Assembly: GCA_046732465.1 (NCBI GenBank)
Contig: JBKPND010000123.1
Coordinates: 1 to 28,455, forward strand
DNA length: 28,455 bases
DNA from: DASUPK01 sp046732465
Lineage (GTDB): Bacteria; Actinomycetota; Thermoleophilia; Solirubrobacterales; 70-9
Direction: 5' to 3'
Shown here: positions 7,537 to 15,442 of the stretch, piece after piece
How positions within the stretch are numbered: the stretch's first letter is position 1
How the letters are laid out: every line of letters begins with the position of its first letter
The notes under the pieces: model-generated
What the model was told of the DNA's origin: nothing
What the model saw: only the letters and a program-made list of their open reading frames with translations
The model's database searches: none
Translations under genes and position numbers: made by a program

Positions 7537-7949
7537 AGGTCACGGTCGTGGTGGTCGGCAAGGTGAAGGCGCCCTTCGCCGAGGCCGACGCCCACTACCG
7601 GAAGATGCTGCAGCGCCATCAGCCGGTCGACGTGATCGAGGTCCGCGACGAGGTCAACATCGAGGGACGGATACCGACCCGCGCCCACGTGATCGCGCTC
7701 GACAGGGGCGGCCGGGCGCTCAGCTCCAAGGCCTGGGCGGGCTGGCTCTCCGAGCGGCGGATCGACGCTCAGGACCTCTGCTTCCTGATCGGCGGGCCCG
7801 ACGGCCTCTCCGCCAGGACGATGGCCCTGGCGGGTGAGCGCATCTCACTCGGACCGCAGACGATGGCCCACCAGCTCGCCAGGGTCGTCCTGCTCGAGCA
7901 GCTCTTCCGGGCGACGAAGATCCTCGCCGGCGAGCCGTATCACCTCTAG
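7533..7949 (+). CDS. rlmH: 23S rRNA (pseudouridine1915-N3)-methyltransferase RlmH
   Basis: SPOUT-class methyltransferase that methylates pseudouridine 1915 in helix 69 of 23S rRNA on assembled ribosomes. At 138 aa it is a little shorter than the usual 155 or so. Diagnostic features are FLIGGPDGLS (85-93), the trefoil-knot SAM loop, and the C-terminal SLGPQTMAHQLARVVLLEQ followed by LFRATKILAGEPYH, the part that characterises RlmH. The GTG start at 7533 overlaps the M48 stop (GTGA), which suggests coupled translation. argS follows after 21 bp, so the three genes probably form one operon. Confidence 0.93.
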   Translation: MKVTVVVVGKVKAPFAEADAHYRKMLQRHQPVDVIEVRDEVNIEGRIPTRAHVIALDRGGRALSSKAWAGWLSERRIDAQDLCFLIGGPDGLSARTMALAGERISLGPQTMAHQLARVVLLEQLFRATKILAGEPYHL

Positions 7950-7970
7950 CCGCCCCGTAGGATCGAACAC

Positions 7971-9611
7971 ATGGCAGATCCAGTTGCAGAACTCCGGTCC
8001 GCAGTCGAGTCCGCAGCCGCCTCCCTGCGCGACGGTGCCGGTGAGAGCTCCGAGCCGACCCTGGAGCGGCCACCCAAGCCCGAGTTCGGTGACTACTCGA
8101 CCAATGCCGCGATGCTGCTGGCGCCCGCCCTGGGTGAGCAGCCGCGGGGGACGGCGGAGAAGCTCGCCGAGGAGCTCGGCAGGTCACTGGCCGGAACCGT
8201 CGACCGGGTCGAGGTAGCGGGGCCCGGTTTCATCAACCTCTTCCTCGCGGACGCGTGGTATCGGCACGCCGCCTCAGAGCTCGCCCAGCAGGGGGACCGG
8301 CTCGGCAGGCCGCCCGGCGCCGACGCGGTGAGCGAGCGGGTGAACGTCGAGTTCGTCTCCGCCAATCCGACCGGCCCAGTGACCGCGGCGAGCGGCCGGC
8401 ACGCCGCCTACGGCGACTCGGTTGCCCGCCTGCTCGAGTTCACCGGGCATCCGGTGGTGCGGGAGTACTACACGAACGACCGGGGCGGCCAGATCGACCG
8501 CTTCTCCGAGTCGATCGCGGCGCGGATCAAGGACGAGCCGGTCCCCGAGGACGGCTACGAGGGGGAATACGTCGCCGACCTGGCCCGCCGCCTGGACGAG
8601 GAGGGCGTCGACTCCGGGGACCTGGACGCGCTGGCGCGGCGCGGGATGGCGCTGATGCTCGAGCAGATCGAGGAGACCCTGCGCCGCTACAACGTCGTCT
8701 ACGACACCTGGTCCTCCGAGCGTGCCCTGTACGACTCCGGGTTGGTGGAGCGGGCCCTGTCGGAGCTCCGAGAGGCCGGCCACGTCTACGAGAGCGAGGG
8801 CGCGACCTGGCTGCGGACCACCGAATTAGGGGACGACAAGGACCGCGTCCTGATCCGCTCAGAGGGCGACCCGACCTACTTCCTCTCCGACATCGCCTAC
8901 CACCGCGACAAGCTCGAGCGGGGGGCGGACCGGCTGATCAATGTGCTCGGCGCCGACCACCACGGTTACCCGCCGCGCCTGAGGGCGGCGCTCGCCGCCC
9001 TCGGTTACGACCCCGAGGTCCTCGAGACCCCGATGATGCAGCTCGTCCACGTGATCGAGAGCGGCGAGCGCGCCCAGATGTCGAAGCGCCGGGGCGAGTT
9101 CGTGACCCTCGACGAGCTGATCGACGACATCGGGGCCGACGCGGCCCGGTTCTTCATGCTCCAGCGCAGCCACGACACGCCGGTGGACCTCGACCTGGAG
9201 CTCGCCCGCAAGACCTCGAACGAGAACCCCGTCTATTACGTCCAGTACGCCCACGCCCGGATCGCGAGCATCTTGCGCAAGGCGGAGGAGGACGCGGTCG
9301 AGCGTGCTCAGAACGCGGACTTCGATGTCTCAGCGGCGCCCATTGAACCCTCCGAGCGCGCCCTGATCAAACGGCTCTGCGAGCTGCCCGACGAGGTCGC
9401 AGAGGCCTCAAACCGGCGCGCCCCACACCGGCTCTGCGCCTACGGGATGGAGGCCGCCCGGGACTTCCACGCCTTCTACCGCGACTGCCAGGTCGTCGGT
9501 GCGGAGGGCCAGGGAGTCGAGGAGGCTCGCCTCGGGCTCTGCCTGCTCACCAAACGGACGATTGCGCGGACACTTGGATTGCTGGGGATCAGCGCGCCCG
9601 AGCGGATGTAA
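7971..9611 (+). CDS. argS: Arginyl-tRNA synthetase
   Basis: Class Ia synthetase of 546 aa that charges tRNA-Arg. It contains the N-terminal Add1-type domain (residues 1-110, with FGDYSTNAAM), the catalytic domain starting VEFVSANPTGP (127-136), EYYTNDRGGQIDRF, DYSTN-like and LGADHHGY, a KMSKS counterpart MSKR at 370-373 followed by RGEFVTLDELI, and the helical anticodon-binding domain with YVQYAHARI near 425. The position where HVGH is expected (138-141) reads Thr-Ala-Ala-Ser, so the HIGH signature is not recognisable. The rest is well conserved and the frame is intact. The ATG at 7971 has an AGGA 8-9 bases upstream. Downstream is a convergent polysaccharide gene. Confidence 0.95.
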   Translation: MADPVAELRSAVESAAASLRDGAGESSEPTLERPPKPEFGDYSTNAAMLLAPALGEQPRGTAEKLAEELGRSLAGTVDRVEVAGPGFINLFLADAWYRHAASELAQQGDRLGRPPGADAVSERVNVEFVSANPTGPVTAASGRHAAYGDSVARLLEFTGHPVVREYYTNDRGGQIDRFSESIAARIKDEPVPEDGYEGEYVADLARRLDEEGVDSGDLDALARRGMALMLEQIEETLRRYNVVYDTWSSERALYDSGLVERALSELREAGHVYESEGATWLRTTELGDDKDRVLIRSEGDPTYFLSDIAYHRDKLERGADRLINVLGADHHGYPPRLRAALAALGYDPEVLETPMMQLVHVIESGERAQMSKRRGEFVTLDELIDDIGADAARFFMLQRSHDTPVDLDLELARKTSNENPVYYVQYAHARIASILRKAEEDAVERAQNADFDVSAAPIEPSERALIKRLCELPDEVAEASNRRAPHRLCAYGMEAARDFHAFYRDCQVVGAEGQGVEEARLGLCLLTKRTIARTLGLLGISAPERM

Positions 9612-9626
9612 GGCTGTCATTCGCCC

Positions 9627-9646
9627 AGCCCGATAACGGGCGGGCT
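9627..9646. terminator. Possible bidirectional hairpin between convergent genes
   Basis: AGCCCG (9627-9632) can pair with CGGGCT (9641-9646), or GCCCG with CGGGC (9637-9641) around an ATAA loop. The hairpin lies between the argS stop and the end of the convergent sugar-transferase gene. No T-tract follows on either strand, so it is a weak candidate only. Confidence 0.3.
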
Positions 9647-10451
9647 ACCAACCGCGGCGGTGTACGACGTGGGAGGCCGTCAGAAGCAGAAGCTTCACGT
9701 CGCGCCAGAGAGACCACTGGTCGATGTACTCCCTGTCGAGCTCCACCATCTCCCTGATCGGGATCGCGGATGCGCCGTTCACCTGCCAAACGCCTGTCAT
9801 CCCCGGTCGCATCGAGAGCCGGCCTCGGTGCGCGCCCGTGATCTGAGAGTCCTCCTGGGGGATGAGGGGTCGGGGGCCGACGAGGCTCATCCGACCGGAG
9901 ATCACATCGAGAAGCTGGGGCAACTCATCCAAGGAGGTTCTCCGCAGCCACCGCCCCGTACGCGTGAGGCGCGGATCACTGCTGATCTTGAACAGTCCGT
10001 CCGCTGCCTCGTTCATGTGCAACAGGGCGGGCTTGCGACTGTCAGCGCCATCCACCATCGTGCGGAACTTGAACATTCGGAATGGCACCCCGTACTGGCC
10101 GATCCGCCGCTGACGGAAGAGAATCGGGCCTGGGGAATCCATCTTGATCAGCAGGCAGATGGTCAGCCAGACCGGGGCGAGGACGATGAGCAGCACCGCC
10201 GCGCCGACCAGATCGAAGCCGCGCTTGAGAGCTCGCTCGGTCCGGCTGCGGGTTTGCCCGAGTCGCTCCAGCTCTCTGCGGACCTTGCGGACCGACCCCG
10301 GGCGGGTCGGGGCCACCACTCCCTCCGGCCCCCGTAGCTCCGCACCGTTCCCGTTTTGACGGATCGGATACCCCGTGCCAGCGCGCTGACGTTCCTCTAT
10401 CTCGATGTCGAGATCCGGTGCGTCCATGGCAGTCCTTACCTGGGGGTCCAC
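9645..10451 (-). CDS. Initiating sugar-phosphate transferase (WbaP/ExoY family)
   Basis: Polyprenyl-phosphate sugar-1-phosphate transferase, 268 aa, that starts repeat-unit synthesis by moving a sugar phosphate from a nucleotide sugar to undecaprenyl phosphate. A basic, disordered N-terminus (1-70) leads to KRGFDLVGAA and a membrane re-entrant helix (about 78-102). The catalytic core follows: DSPGPILFRQRRIG (105-118), FRMFKFRTM, SLDELPQLLDVISGRMSLVGPRP with the Asp-Glu pair 175-176, and RPGMTGVWQVNG. It is the short form without the long multi-TM N-terminal domain of WbaP. Two starts are credible. GTG at 10451 has TAAGGAG just upstream, and ATG at 10427 has AAGGA; a 24-bp duplication created the pair. 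Confidence 0.93.
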   Translation of the reverse strand: MDPQVRTAMDAPDLDIEIEERQRAGTGYPIRQNGNGAELRGPEGVVAPTRPGSVRKVRRELERLGQTRSRTERALKRGFDLVGAAVLLIVLAPVWLTICLLIKMDSPGPILFRQRRIGQYGVPFRMFKFRTMVDGADSRKPALLHMNEAADGLFKISSDPRLTRTGRWLRRTSLDELPQLLDVISGRMSLVGPRPLIPQEDSQITGAHRGRLSMRPGMTGVWQVNGASAIPIREMVELDREYIDQWSLWRDVKLLLLTASHVVHRRGW

Positions 10452-10466
10452 GTGACTCCTTACCTG
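10423..10466. repeat. 24-bp imperfect tandem duplication of an RBS/start unit
   Basis: Plus-strand 10423-10442 and 10447-10466 are 20-base copies with about 16 identities, 24 bp apart, sharing an identical TCCTTACCTG. On the minus strand each copy contains AAGGA followed 5-6 bases later by a start codon (GTG at 10451, ATG at 10427) in the same frame of the sugar transferase. Confidence 0.65.
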
Positions 10467-10694
10467 CGCTTAGGCGGTCCGAAACCCAAGGGAGTGCTCA
10501 CATCCATGTGAGGCGGCGAAGCTCTGGCTCCGCCGGTCGCCGGAGGTTCGTGATGCACCGGCGGAATCTAATCACTTGTGGGGCGCCGATGGCAATTTCG
10601 AGTTGGCATCTTGTGATCGAACGAACAGGATGATCACTTCCACTGCGCTGGCGTAATCGTTCGGTGATCGCCTAGCCGCCCAGGGCCCGGCGGG

Positions 10695-11376
10695 CTTGAA
10701 GCCCGCGTCCGAATATCGTCGCCAGGCGCCGGCCGAGAGCCCATGCAGAGCCGCCTGCTCCACCTCGGAAGCCAGCTCCGGGTCGACGGTGACGAGAGCG
10801 CCACCTCGATGGTGGTGATGTTCTTGGTCACGTAGAACGAGAACGCAGTCGGGTTGCCGAAGTTCCCGACTCGCTTGCCGTGCCACTCGGCCCCTATCGC
10901 CTGGGCGGCGTCCTCCAACACCGTGAGCTTGCGCTCGTCACGCAACCGGTTGATCCGATCGAGGTCGAGTGGCCGGCCAGCGAGATGGACCGGCATGATG
11001 GCTTTGGTGCGCGTCGTAATCGCCTCCTCGGCGGCCGCGAGATCGATCAGACCCGTACCCGGTTCGGAATCCACGAGGACGGGCTTGGCTCCCGTGGGCT
11101 CGATCGCGTTCGCGCACGCGACGAAGGTCATCGGGGCACCAGCACCTCGTCACCCGGCCCGATCTGGAGATTGAGCATCGTCAGGAACAGGGCGGCGGTG
11201 CAGGAGGAGACGCATCGAGCGTAGGTAACGCCGACATAGTCTCCGAGCATTCGCTCGAAGCGCTCAACCTTGGGACCCGTACCGATCCAGCCGGACCTCA
11301 GCGAGTCGACCACCTCATCGATCTCGGGTTGCCCCACGTCCGGCCTGCCGAAGAGCAGGAAGTCCTTCCTCACCAC
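10695..11376 (-). pseudogene. Broken DegT/DnrJ/EryC1/StrS aminotransferase
   Basis: PLP-dependent sugar aminotransferase relic. The first frame starts near GTG 11373/11376 after GGAGG and reads VRKDFLLFGRPDVGQPEID, later GWIGTGPKVERFE and CVSSCTAALFL, ending GPGDEVLVP. One base is missing near 11130, and the next frame continues MTFVACANAIEPTGAKPVLVD, EDAAQAIGAEWHGKRVG and FYVTKNITT, which includes the PLP lysine. A second shift near 10810 leads to GGALVTVDPELASEVE and SAGAWRRYSDAGFK. After that the C-terminal 150 or so residues are gone. Two frameshifts plus a truncation make it non-functional. An active version would have made an amino sugar for the repeat unit. Confidence 0.88.
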
Positions 11377-11479
11377 TCCTCCGTCCCTCTGCCGGGCCAG
11401 CGGCGCCTCGGGCTGAGCCGACCAACCCGCCGCGAACCTAAAGCGCCCCCCAGGTCCAGGGTGTGACCCGCGCGGTGCT

Positions 11480-11493
11480 CCAATGGACATTGG
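11480..11493. promoter_or_regulatory. Perfect 6+2+6 palindrome in divergent intergenic region
   Basis: CCAATG-GA-CATTGG lies 59 bp upstream of the BY-kinase start, between it and the divergent aminotransferase relic. It has the size of a repressor or activator half-site pair. No matching regulator gene is visible in the window. Confidence 0.35.
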
Positions 11494-11522
11494 TACGGTA
11501 CGCCACGATCGAGGCCTGACAA

Positions 11523-11541
11523 GAGTGTCCCAGGGGCACTC
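11523..11541 (+). promoter_or_regulatory. Hairpin/dyad just upstream of the BY-kinase RBS
   Basis: GAGTGTCCC and GGGGCACTC flank a single A, giving a nearly perfect 19-bp dyad (8 Watson-Crick pairs plus one T-G). As RNA it can form a 7-bp stem with a five-base CCAGG loop. It ends directly before GGGAG, the likely ribosome-binding site of the gene at 11552. It may be an operator or a translational control element. Confidence 0.4.
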
Positions 11542-11551
11542 GGGAGCGCGT

Positions 11552-13120
11552 ATGAACAGAGAAGTTACTCAGGATCAAATCCTCAGGGATGTGCTCAGAC
11601 TGCTTCGTCGTCAGAAGTGGGTGATCATCGGCACGGTGCTGCTGGCCGTGGCTGCGGCGGTTGCATACTCACTGCTGAAGACGAAGGAATACGAAGCACG
11701 CGCGCAGATCCAGTTCGTCGATCAGAGCCAGTATCTGTCCACGATCGGGACCACCGTCCCCTTCTCCGGACAGACCCCGGCCGAGACCGCGGCCCAAGGC
11801 GCCGAGCGGGTGACCTCCGCAGAGGTCGTCTCCGCCGTTGCACAGGATGTGGATTCGGATCTCTCACAGTCGGAGATCAAGGACTCCGTCGAGACCGCGG
11901 TCAATCCCGATAGCAGCCTGGTCAGCCTGACCGCGACTGCCAAGTCGGCCGAGCTCGCCACAGATCTCGCGAATGCTTTTGCGAACGAGACGAAGAACGT
12001 CCTCACCGAGCGCCAGCGGTCGCAATTCCTGAGCCAGGCGACCAGCCTGACTCAGAGCGTGAAGGGGCTCGACGACACCTCGATCGAGAAGCAGATCACC
12101 TTGCGGAACGCCGCACAGCTTCGGTCGGTGGCAAAGGTTGCAACACCCGTTGAGGTCGCCAGCCCGGCCACCGAGCCGGACAACCCGAGCTCTCCCCGGC
12201 CCGTCAGGGACGGGATCCTGGCACTCGCTCTTGGCTTGATCTTCGGGATCGTCCTGGCCTTCCTGCGCGACTCTCTCAACCGGCGATTGACGGATCCAAA
12301 CGACGTCCACCATCAGCTGCAGATCCCGATACTGGGCTACGTCAACGCCGAGTCCCTTGGCGACGCAGAATTCGCTGGCAATGGCAGGAGTCCCGATCGC
12401 GATCTGGAGGCATTCAGGATCCTGCGTGCGAATGTGGAGTTTCTCGCCGGCGATCAGCCGCTGCGGACCATCGCGGTGACCAGCCCGCTGGCGGAAGAGG
12501 GCAAGTCGACGGTTGCAGCCGGGCTGGCAACGGCCGCTGCGTTGACGGGCAAGAGTGTCCTGCTCGCGGAGTGCGATCTACGACGCTCGGTGTTCGCTGA
12601 TCGCCTCGACGTCCCCTCGAGCCCCGGGTTGACCGATTGGGCAACCGGCAAGGCGCAGCCGGCCGACGTGGTCAGGTCGGTGCCGATCGCGACTAGGAGC
12701 ATCCCGGGGTCGGAGGCTGGAGAGGAGACGGCTCCAAAGCGATCCTTCACCGTGATCTCGGCCGGAAGCGTCACACCCGAGCCGGCCGAGGTGCTGGCCT
12801 CTCCACGCTTTCGCGAGCTCGTACAGCGGTTTCGTGAGGTGTACGACCTGACTGTTTTCGATTGCGCGCCGCTGCTTTCGGTGGGCGATGCGCTGGAGGT
12901 GCTTCCCCTGGTCGACGCCGCGCTGCTCTGCGTTCGTCTCGATCAGACGACGCGGGAGCAGGCGCTTGCCGCGAAAGCTGCGATTGGGCATATGCCCAAG
13001 CGCCCGATCGGGCTCGTGGTCACCGGCGTGAGGTCGGGCCATGAGGGCTACTACTCCGGGTATTACTCGTCGACGCTGAGTCGCCCGGCGATCTTGGTCC
13101 AGCCGCCCGGATCGAGCTGA
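11552..13120 (+). CDS. Wzz chain-length determinant fused to BY-kinase
   Basis: Polysaccharide co-polymerase with a bacterial tyrosine autokinase domain, 522 aa, controlling chain length and export. TM1 is at about 24-42, followed by an outer Wzz domain of about 175 residues (short, without a long predicted coiled coil) and TM2 at 221-239. The cytoplasmic kinase follows: Walker A SPLAEEGKST (Lys318), Walker A' LLAECDLRRS (340-345), Walker B TVFDCAPLL (about 435-442), and a C-terminal tyrosine cluster YYSGYY (500-505) for autophosphorylation. Walker A' has Glu-Cys-Asp where Asp-x-Asp is usual. The ATG at 11552 follows GGGAG with 6-7 bp spacing; an upstream in-frame ATG at 11483 lies inside the palindrome and lacks an RBS. 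The flippase gene follows after about 20 bp, probably in the same operon. Confidence 0.9.
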   Translation: MNREVTQDQILRDVLRLLRRQKWVIIGTVLLAVAAAVAYSLLKTKEYEARAQIQFVDQSQYLSTIGTTVPFSGQTPAETAAQGAERVTSAEVVSAVAQDVDSDLSQSEIKDSVETAVNPDSSLVSLTATAKSAELATDLANAFANETKNVLTERQRSQFLSQATSLTQSVKGLDDTSIEKQITLRNAAQLRSVAKVATPVEVASPATEPDNPSSPRPVRDGILALALGLIFGIVLAFLRDSLNRRLTDPNDVHHQLQIPILGYVNAESLGDAEFAGNGRSPDRDLEAFRILRANVEFLAGDQPLRTIAVTSPLAEEGKSTVAAGLATAAALTGKSVLLAECDLRRSVFADRLDVPSSPGLTDWATGKAQPADVVRSVPIATRSIPGSEAGEETAPKRSFTVISAGSVTPEPAEVLASPRFRELVQRFREVYDLTVFDCAPLLSVGDALEVLPLVDAALLCVRLDQTTREQALAAKAAIGHMPKRPIGLVVTGVRSGHEGYYSGYYSSTLSRPAILVQPPGSS

Positions 13121-13139
13121 GCGTCGGCACGACCAGGCC

Positions 13140-14675
13140 GTGCCCGAAGGGACAAGGGTGAGCTTGGAGCAGCGCGGCCGAACGAGAGACGGACAAGAGC
13201 CTGGCCCTGAGCTGGGCGAGCTCGAGACTCCCGACCCGCTGGCGGCGGCGGCCGATCGGGCGGGGGAAGCGGAAGACCGCCCCGGGCGCAGATTGCTGGG
13301 GAAGGGCTCGATCTACACGCTCGGCACCGCGCTTCAGCTGTCCGCTGCGGCTCTCGCAATCCCGGTCATCACGCGCTTACTGGGATCCGGCGAATTCGGT
13401 GTGGTCGCGCTCGCGATGGCGCTCCAGCTCATGCTCACTTCCCTCGCGACGCTCGGGCTGCCGGCCGCGATACTGCGCTTCTTCTTTGACCATGAGAGGA
13501 AAGCGGACGCCGCCGGGGCCGCGCGCTCGCTGATCGTCAGCGCAGCTCTGATCGGCGCCGCGGTCGTCTGTCCGATCCTCCTGACCGGGCTGATCTGGGC
13601 GCCGGCGCTTTCCCCCGATGATCCGGGACCGGTCCTGCTGGGCGCCTTCCTGGCCCTGCCCGCGGGCGTCATCGGCGCCTGCCTTGCCCTGCTCCGCGCG
13701 CAGGAGCGGCCGCGTCCCTTCATCGTCATCACGCTGCTCGCCAGCGCTGGAGCGCAGCTGCTCGGGATCGTCGCCCTGCTGATCGATCGTCAGCCGTTCG
13801 CCTATGTGACCGGCGTCGCGATCGCCTTCCTGATTGCCGCGATCATGGCGCTCCGCCTTACCGAGACGTGGGGGAGTCCGACGGCGAATCGAAGCCTGCT
13901 CGGGTCGGCGCTGCGGTACAGCATTCCCACGATCCCCAACACGATCTCAGTATCCGTGCTGGCGGTCGGCGATCGAATCGTGATTCAGGCGATCTCCGGA
14001 TCCAGTGCAGTCGGCAAGTACCAGATTGCGAACGCGTTCGGGACGCTGGTCGTCGGCTTCCTGGTCGCCCTCCAGAACGCCTGGATCCCGATCACATTCG
14101 GTGCCTCAAAGGAGCAGCGCTGGGCCACACTTGCCGAGATAGCCGCGCTGGTGACTCGGCTCGCCGCGCTGGCCGCCGGTGTGCTGGCGCTGCTGGCGCT
14201 GCCGGTCCTCAAGATCGTCGTTCCAGGGGACTACGACCCCGAGCATCTCGCGGACGTTGCATCGGTCGCGGTGCTGGCCAGCCTGCCGATCGTGGCCTTC
14301 ATCGCTCACGGACAGGTTCTGCTCTGGACGAAGCACACCAAGCCACTGATCTTGATTTCGCCAGCTGCCGCTGCGCTGAACCTGATTCTCGTGGCCATCC
14401 TGCTACCGCCATTCGGGCTCATCGGCGCCGCAGCTGCGACGGTGCTGGCGGTGCTCGCCCAGGCGGCCATGACGAGGCGGGCCGCCGCGAGGATCGCCCA
14501 CGTCTCATGGCACTGGGCACGCGACGCTGTTTCCTACGGGATCGCTGCCGCGCTGGTTGCAATCGCCCTGCTGCTTCCAGCCACAGGCTGGGCGATAGGC
14601 GCCCGCGCTGCGACCTCGGTTCTGGCGGCCGGAATGCTGCTGATCGTCGTCCGGCAGGAGTTTCGGCTACGTTAG
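13140..14675 (+). CDS. Wzx-type oligosaccharide flippase
   Basis: Multi-spanning MOP-superfamily protein of 511 aa expected to flip lipid-linked repeat units across the membrane. A charged cytoplasmic leader (1-55) precedes GSIYTLGTALQLSAAALAI, then PVITRLLGSGEFGVVALAMAL, the canonical first helix pair. Roughly a dozen or more hydrophobic segments follow, with YSIPTIPNTISVSVLAVGDR starting the second half. The start is uncertain: GTG 13140 has only a weak CAGG upstream, while GTG 13158 follows GAAGGGACAAG, and both give the same mature architecture. The gene is codirectional with the BY-kinase upstream and with the broken GT2 downstream (10 bp gap), so all three belonged to one operon. It may have replaced the function of the flippase remnant at 1949-2301. 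Confidence 0.9.
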   Translation: MPEGTRVSLEQRGRTRDGQEPGPELGELETPDPLAAAADRAGEAEDRPGRRLLGKGSIYTLGTALQLSAAALAIPVITRLLGSGEFGVVALAMALQLMLTSLATLGLPAAILRFFFDHERKADAAGAARSLIVSAALIGAAVVCPILLTGLIWAPALSPDDPGPVLLGAFLALPAGVIGACLALLRAQERPRPFIVITLLASAGAQLLGIVALLIDRQPFAYVTGVAIAFLIAAIMALRLTETWGSPTANRSLLGSALRYSIPTIPNTISVSVLAVGDRIVIQAISGSSAVGKYQIANAFGTLVVGFLVALQNAWIPITFGASKEQRWATLAEIAALVTRLAALAAGVLALLALPVLKIVVPGDYDPEHLADVASVAVLASLPIVAFIAHGQVLLWTKHTKPLILISPAAAALNLILVAILLPPFGLIGAAAATVLAVLAQAAMTRRAAARIAHVSWHWARDAVSYGIAAALVAIALLLPATGWAIGARAATSVLAAGMLLIVVRQEFRLR

Positions 14676-14685
14676 TTTCAGCGGC

Positions 14686-15442
14686 ATGGAGGCCGTGATT
14701 GTCACCCACAAACAGCGCAGCTGACCTACGCGCTGGGCGCGGGCCGGTGCACCGTCGAGTCTTCGTCCGCGTGCTGGTGGTTGACAACGCGTCCACCGAC
14801 GACACGCGCGAGGTCGCGGAGGACGCGGGACTCGACGTCATTTCGCTGGAGGTCAACCGGGGCTTGGCCGCTGACAACGTGGGTGTGGGTAGGACGTCCG
14901 GTCGAGCTTCGCGCTGCTCAACCCGGATGTCCGCGCAACCTCTGAGGGCGACTTCCGGAGTCTGGAGGAGGAGCTCGCGGAGGACGGCATTGGTCCGGTG
15001 GCGCCGGCTCTCGTCCTGCCCGACGGGACTGTTCAGGACTCCGCCCGTTGGGTCCCGAGCCCGCTCGACCTCGTGGTTCGCAGGATTTCGCGCAATGACG
15101 CGGTGCGGTGCGGGTGACGAACCCCGTGGACGTCGAGTGGACGACGGCAGCGAGCCTGGTGGTCCGCCGGTGCGCCTTCTCAGATCGGCGGGTTCGACGA
15201 GCGCTACTTCCTCAATTTCGAGGGTGGACCTGTGCGTCCGCCTCAGGGGCCGCCGGGTTCCGGGTTCGCTACGACCCGACCGTTCGCTTGCGTCATGACT
15301 ACCGGGCCGCGAGTCGAGCGGGCATTCGAACCCCCGCAACCCGCATCACATTCGCAGCGCGTTGCGCTTCTTCCGGGGCAAGCCGGCGGCGCTCCTGCCC
15401 AGGCGCAGGCGCCTAGCCGACTTGAACGCTCGGCGACGCTGA
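14686..15442 (+). pseudogene. Shattered GT2 family glycosyltransferase
   Basis: Pieces of one rhamnosyltransferase-like GT2 appear in order but in changing frames: MEAVIVTHKQRS then a stop; RVLVVDNASTDDTREVAE; LEVNRGLAADN; SFALLNPDVRATSEGDFRSL; APALVLPDGTVQDSAR; EWTTAASLVVRRCAF; IGGFDERYFLNFEG; DLCVRLRG; FRVRYDPTVRLRHDYR; SALRFFRGKPAALLPRR. At least five frameshifts are needed to rejoin them. The GT-A donor motif (here NPDV) and the FDE motif are still readable, so decay is recent relative to the point where homology fades. The gene would have continued the BY-kinase/flippase operon. Its 3' 97 bp overlap the antisense end of the next glycosyltransferase gene. Confidence 0.88.
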
